Source of the DNA: Candidatus Latescibacterota bacterium
GTDB taxonomy: Bacteria > Latescibacterota > 4484-107
DNA: 5,665 bases
Assembly (NCBI GenBank): GCA_030613045.1
Contig: JAUWMS010000211.1
Coordinates: 1-5,665, forward strand
Direction of reading: 5' to 3'
How positions within the stretch are numbered: the stretch's first letter is position 1; every line of letters starts with the position of its first letter. A program made the position numbers and the translations under genes. Below, piece by piece: positions 5,373 to 5,665 of this stretch. The notes beneath the pieces are model-generated. The model saw nothing but the letters and a program-made list of their open reading frames with translations, did not search any database and was not told where the DNA came from.

Positions 5373-5665
5373 TCAGAATTCGGAAAGCATGAGCACCCTG
5401 ACATCCCCTTGGGGGAGAGTGAACGAATAGGTTGTCCCTATTCCTTTGGCCTCTCCATCCAGAGTGATATAACAACTGGAGTTGAAGTCGGCTGTCACCT
5501 GTTTATCGCCCCCGGTGCGCGGATCCCGGTTACAGATCACATAACTCTCGTGTCCCTGGGGTCCCAAAGATCGGCAGATCTCCCCCCGGGTCAAGCACTC
5601 CTGAGGAGTCCCGGCAGTGCCCGACTGCGACCCCCAGGGGAAGGTTTCGCGTTGCCAAGCCCCTC
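5373..5665 (-). CDS. Unidentified protein, C-terminal fragment (enters from right edge)
   Basis: The minus strand is open from the right edge to TGA at 5375-5373, giving about 97 codons with no stop; a TTG at 5594 is only an internal codon. I do not recognise the family. The fragment has four cysteines (in 'QECLTRGEICRSL', 'YVICNRDPRT' and 'NSSCYITLDGEA'), which suggests disulfides and an exported protein. Its end, 'TTYSFTLPQGDVRVLMLSEF', looks like beta-strands of a compact C-terminal domain. It is co-directional with the secreted Asp-box protein 78 bases downstream, separated by a hairpin, so the two may be partly co-transcribed. Its reality is supported by the open frame and the hairpin immediately after the stop; function is unknown. 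Confidence 0.6.
   Translation of the reverse strand, partial: GAWQRETFPWGSQSGTAGTPQECLTRGEICRSLGPQGHESYVICNRDPRTGGDKQVTADFNSSCYITLDGEAKGIGTTYSFTLPQGDVRVLMLSEF

Overview
This is a compact bacterial window in which every convincing gene lies on the minus strand, so it reads right to left. Base composition looks moderately GC-rich. Start sites are mostly preceded by purine-rich ribosome binding sites. The short CGCAGAG tandem repeat and the secreted Asp-box protein would fit an environmental, probably uncultured, bacterium. No gene here identifies the phylum.

Right edge (about 5665-4093): the C-terminal part of an unidentified cysteine-containing protein enters from outside the window. An intergenic hairpin follows, then a secreted protein with five Asp-box (BNR) repeats that is probably a beta-propeller. 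A strong intrinsic terminator closes this transcription unit.

Middle (about 4089-2228): a defence or stress island of small toxin-antitoxin genes. A good sigma-70-like promoter lies just past the terminator. It is followed by a short remnant of a second zeta-toxin gene, an intact zeta-type P-loop toxin, and an overlapping 60-codon gene that is probably its antitoxin. Next come an excisionase-like helix-turn-helix protein and an antitoxin/PemK (MazF-family) toxin pair with a one-base overlap. All point the same way with short gaps, so read-through of the whole cluster is possible.

Left (2227-1): a 157-base gap carries a CGCAGAG tandem repeat and a strong ribosome binding site. It leads into tldD and, by an ATGA overlap, the start of its partner pmbA/tldE, which runs off the left edge. 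TldD and TldE form a heteromeric metallopeptidase that trims unfolded or unstructured peptides. In Escherichia coli it processes microcin B17 and has been linked to turnover of the CcdA antitoxin. That makes its position directly downstream of two toxin-antitoxin pairs worth noting, although a working link is only inference.

The least expected structures are an exact 30-base direct repeat between the interior of the zeta gene and its own leader, the toxin-first zeta pair with a tiny partner, and runs of 7, 8 and 9 G in the leader and early coding region of the secreted protein.
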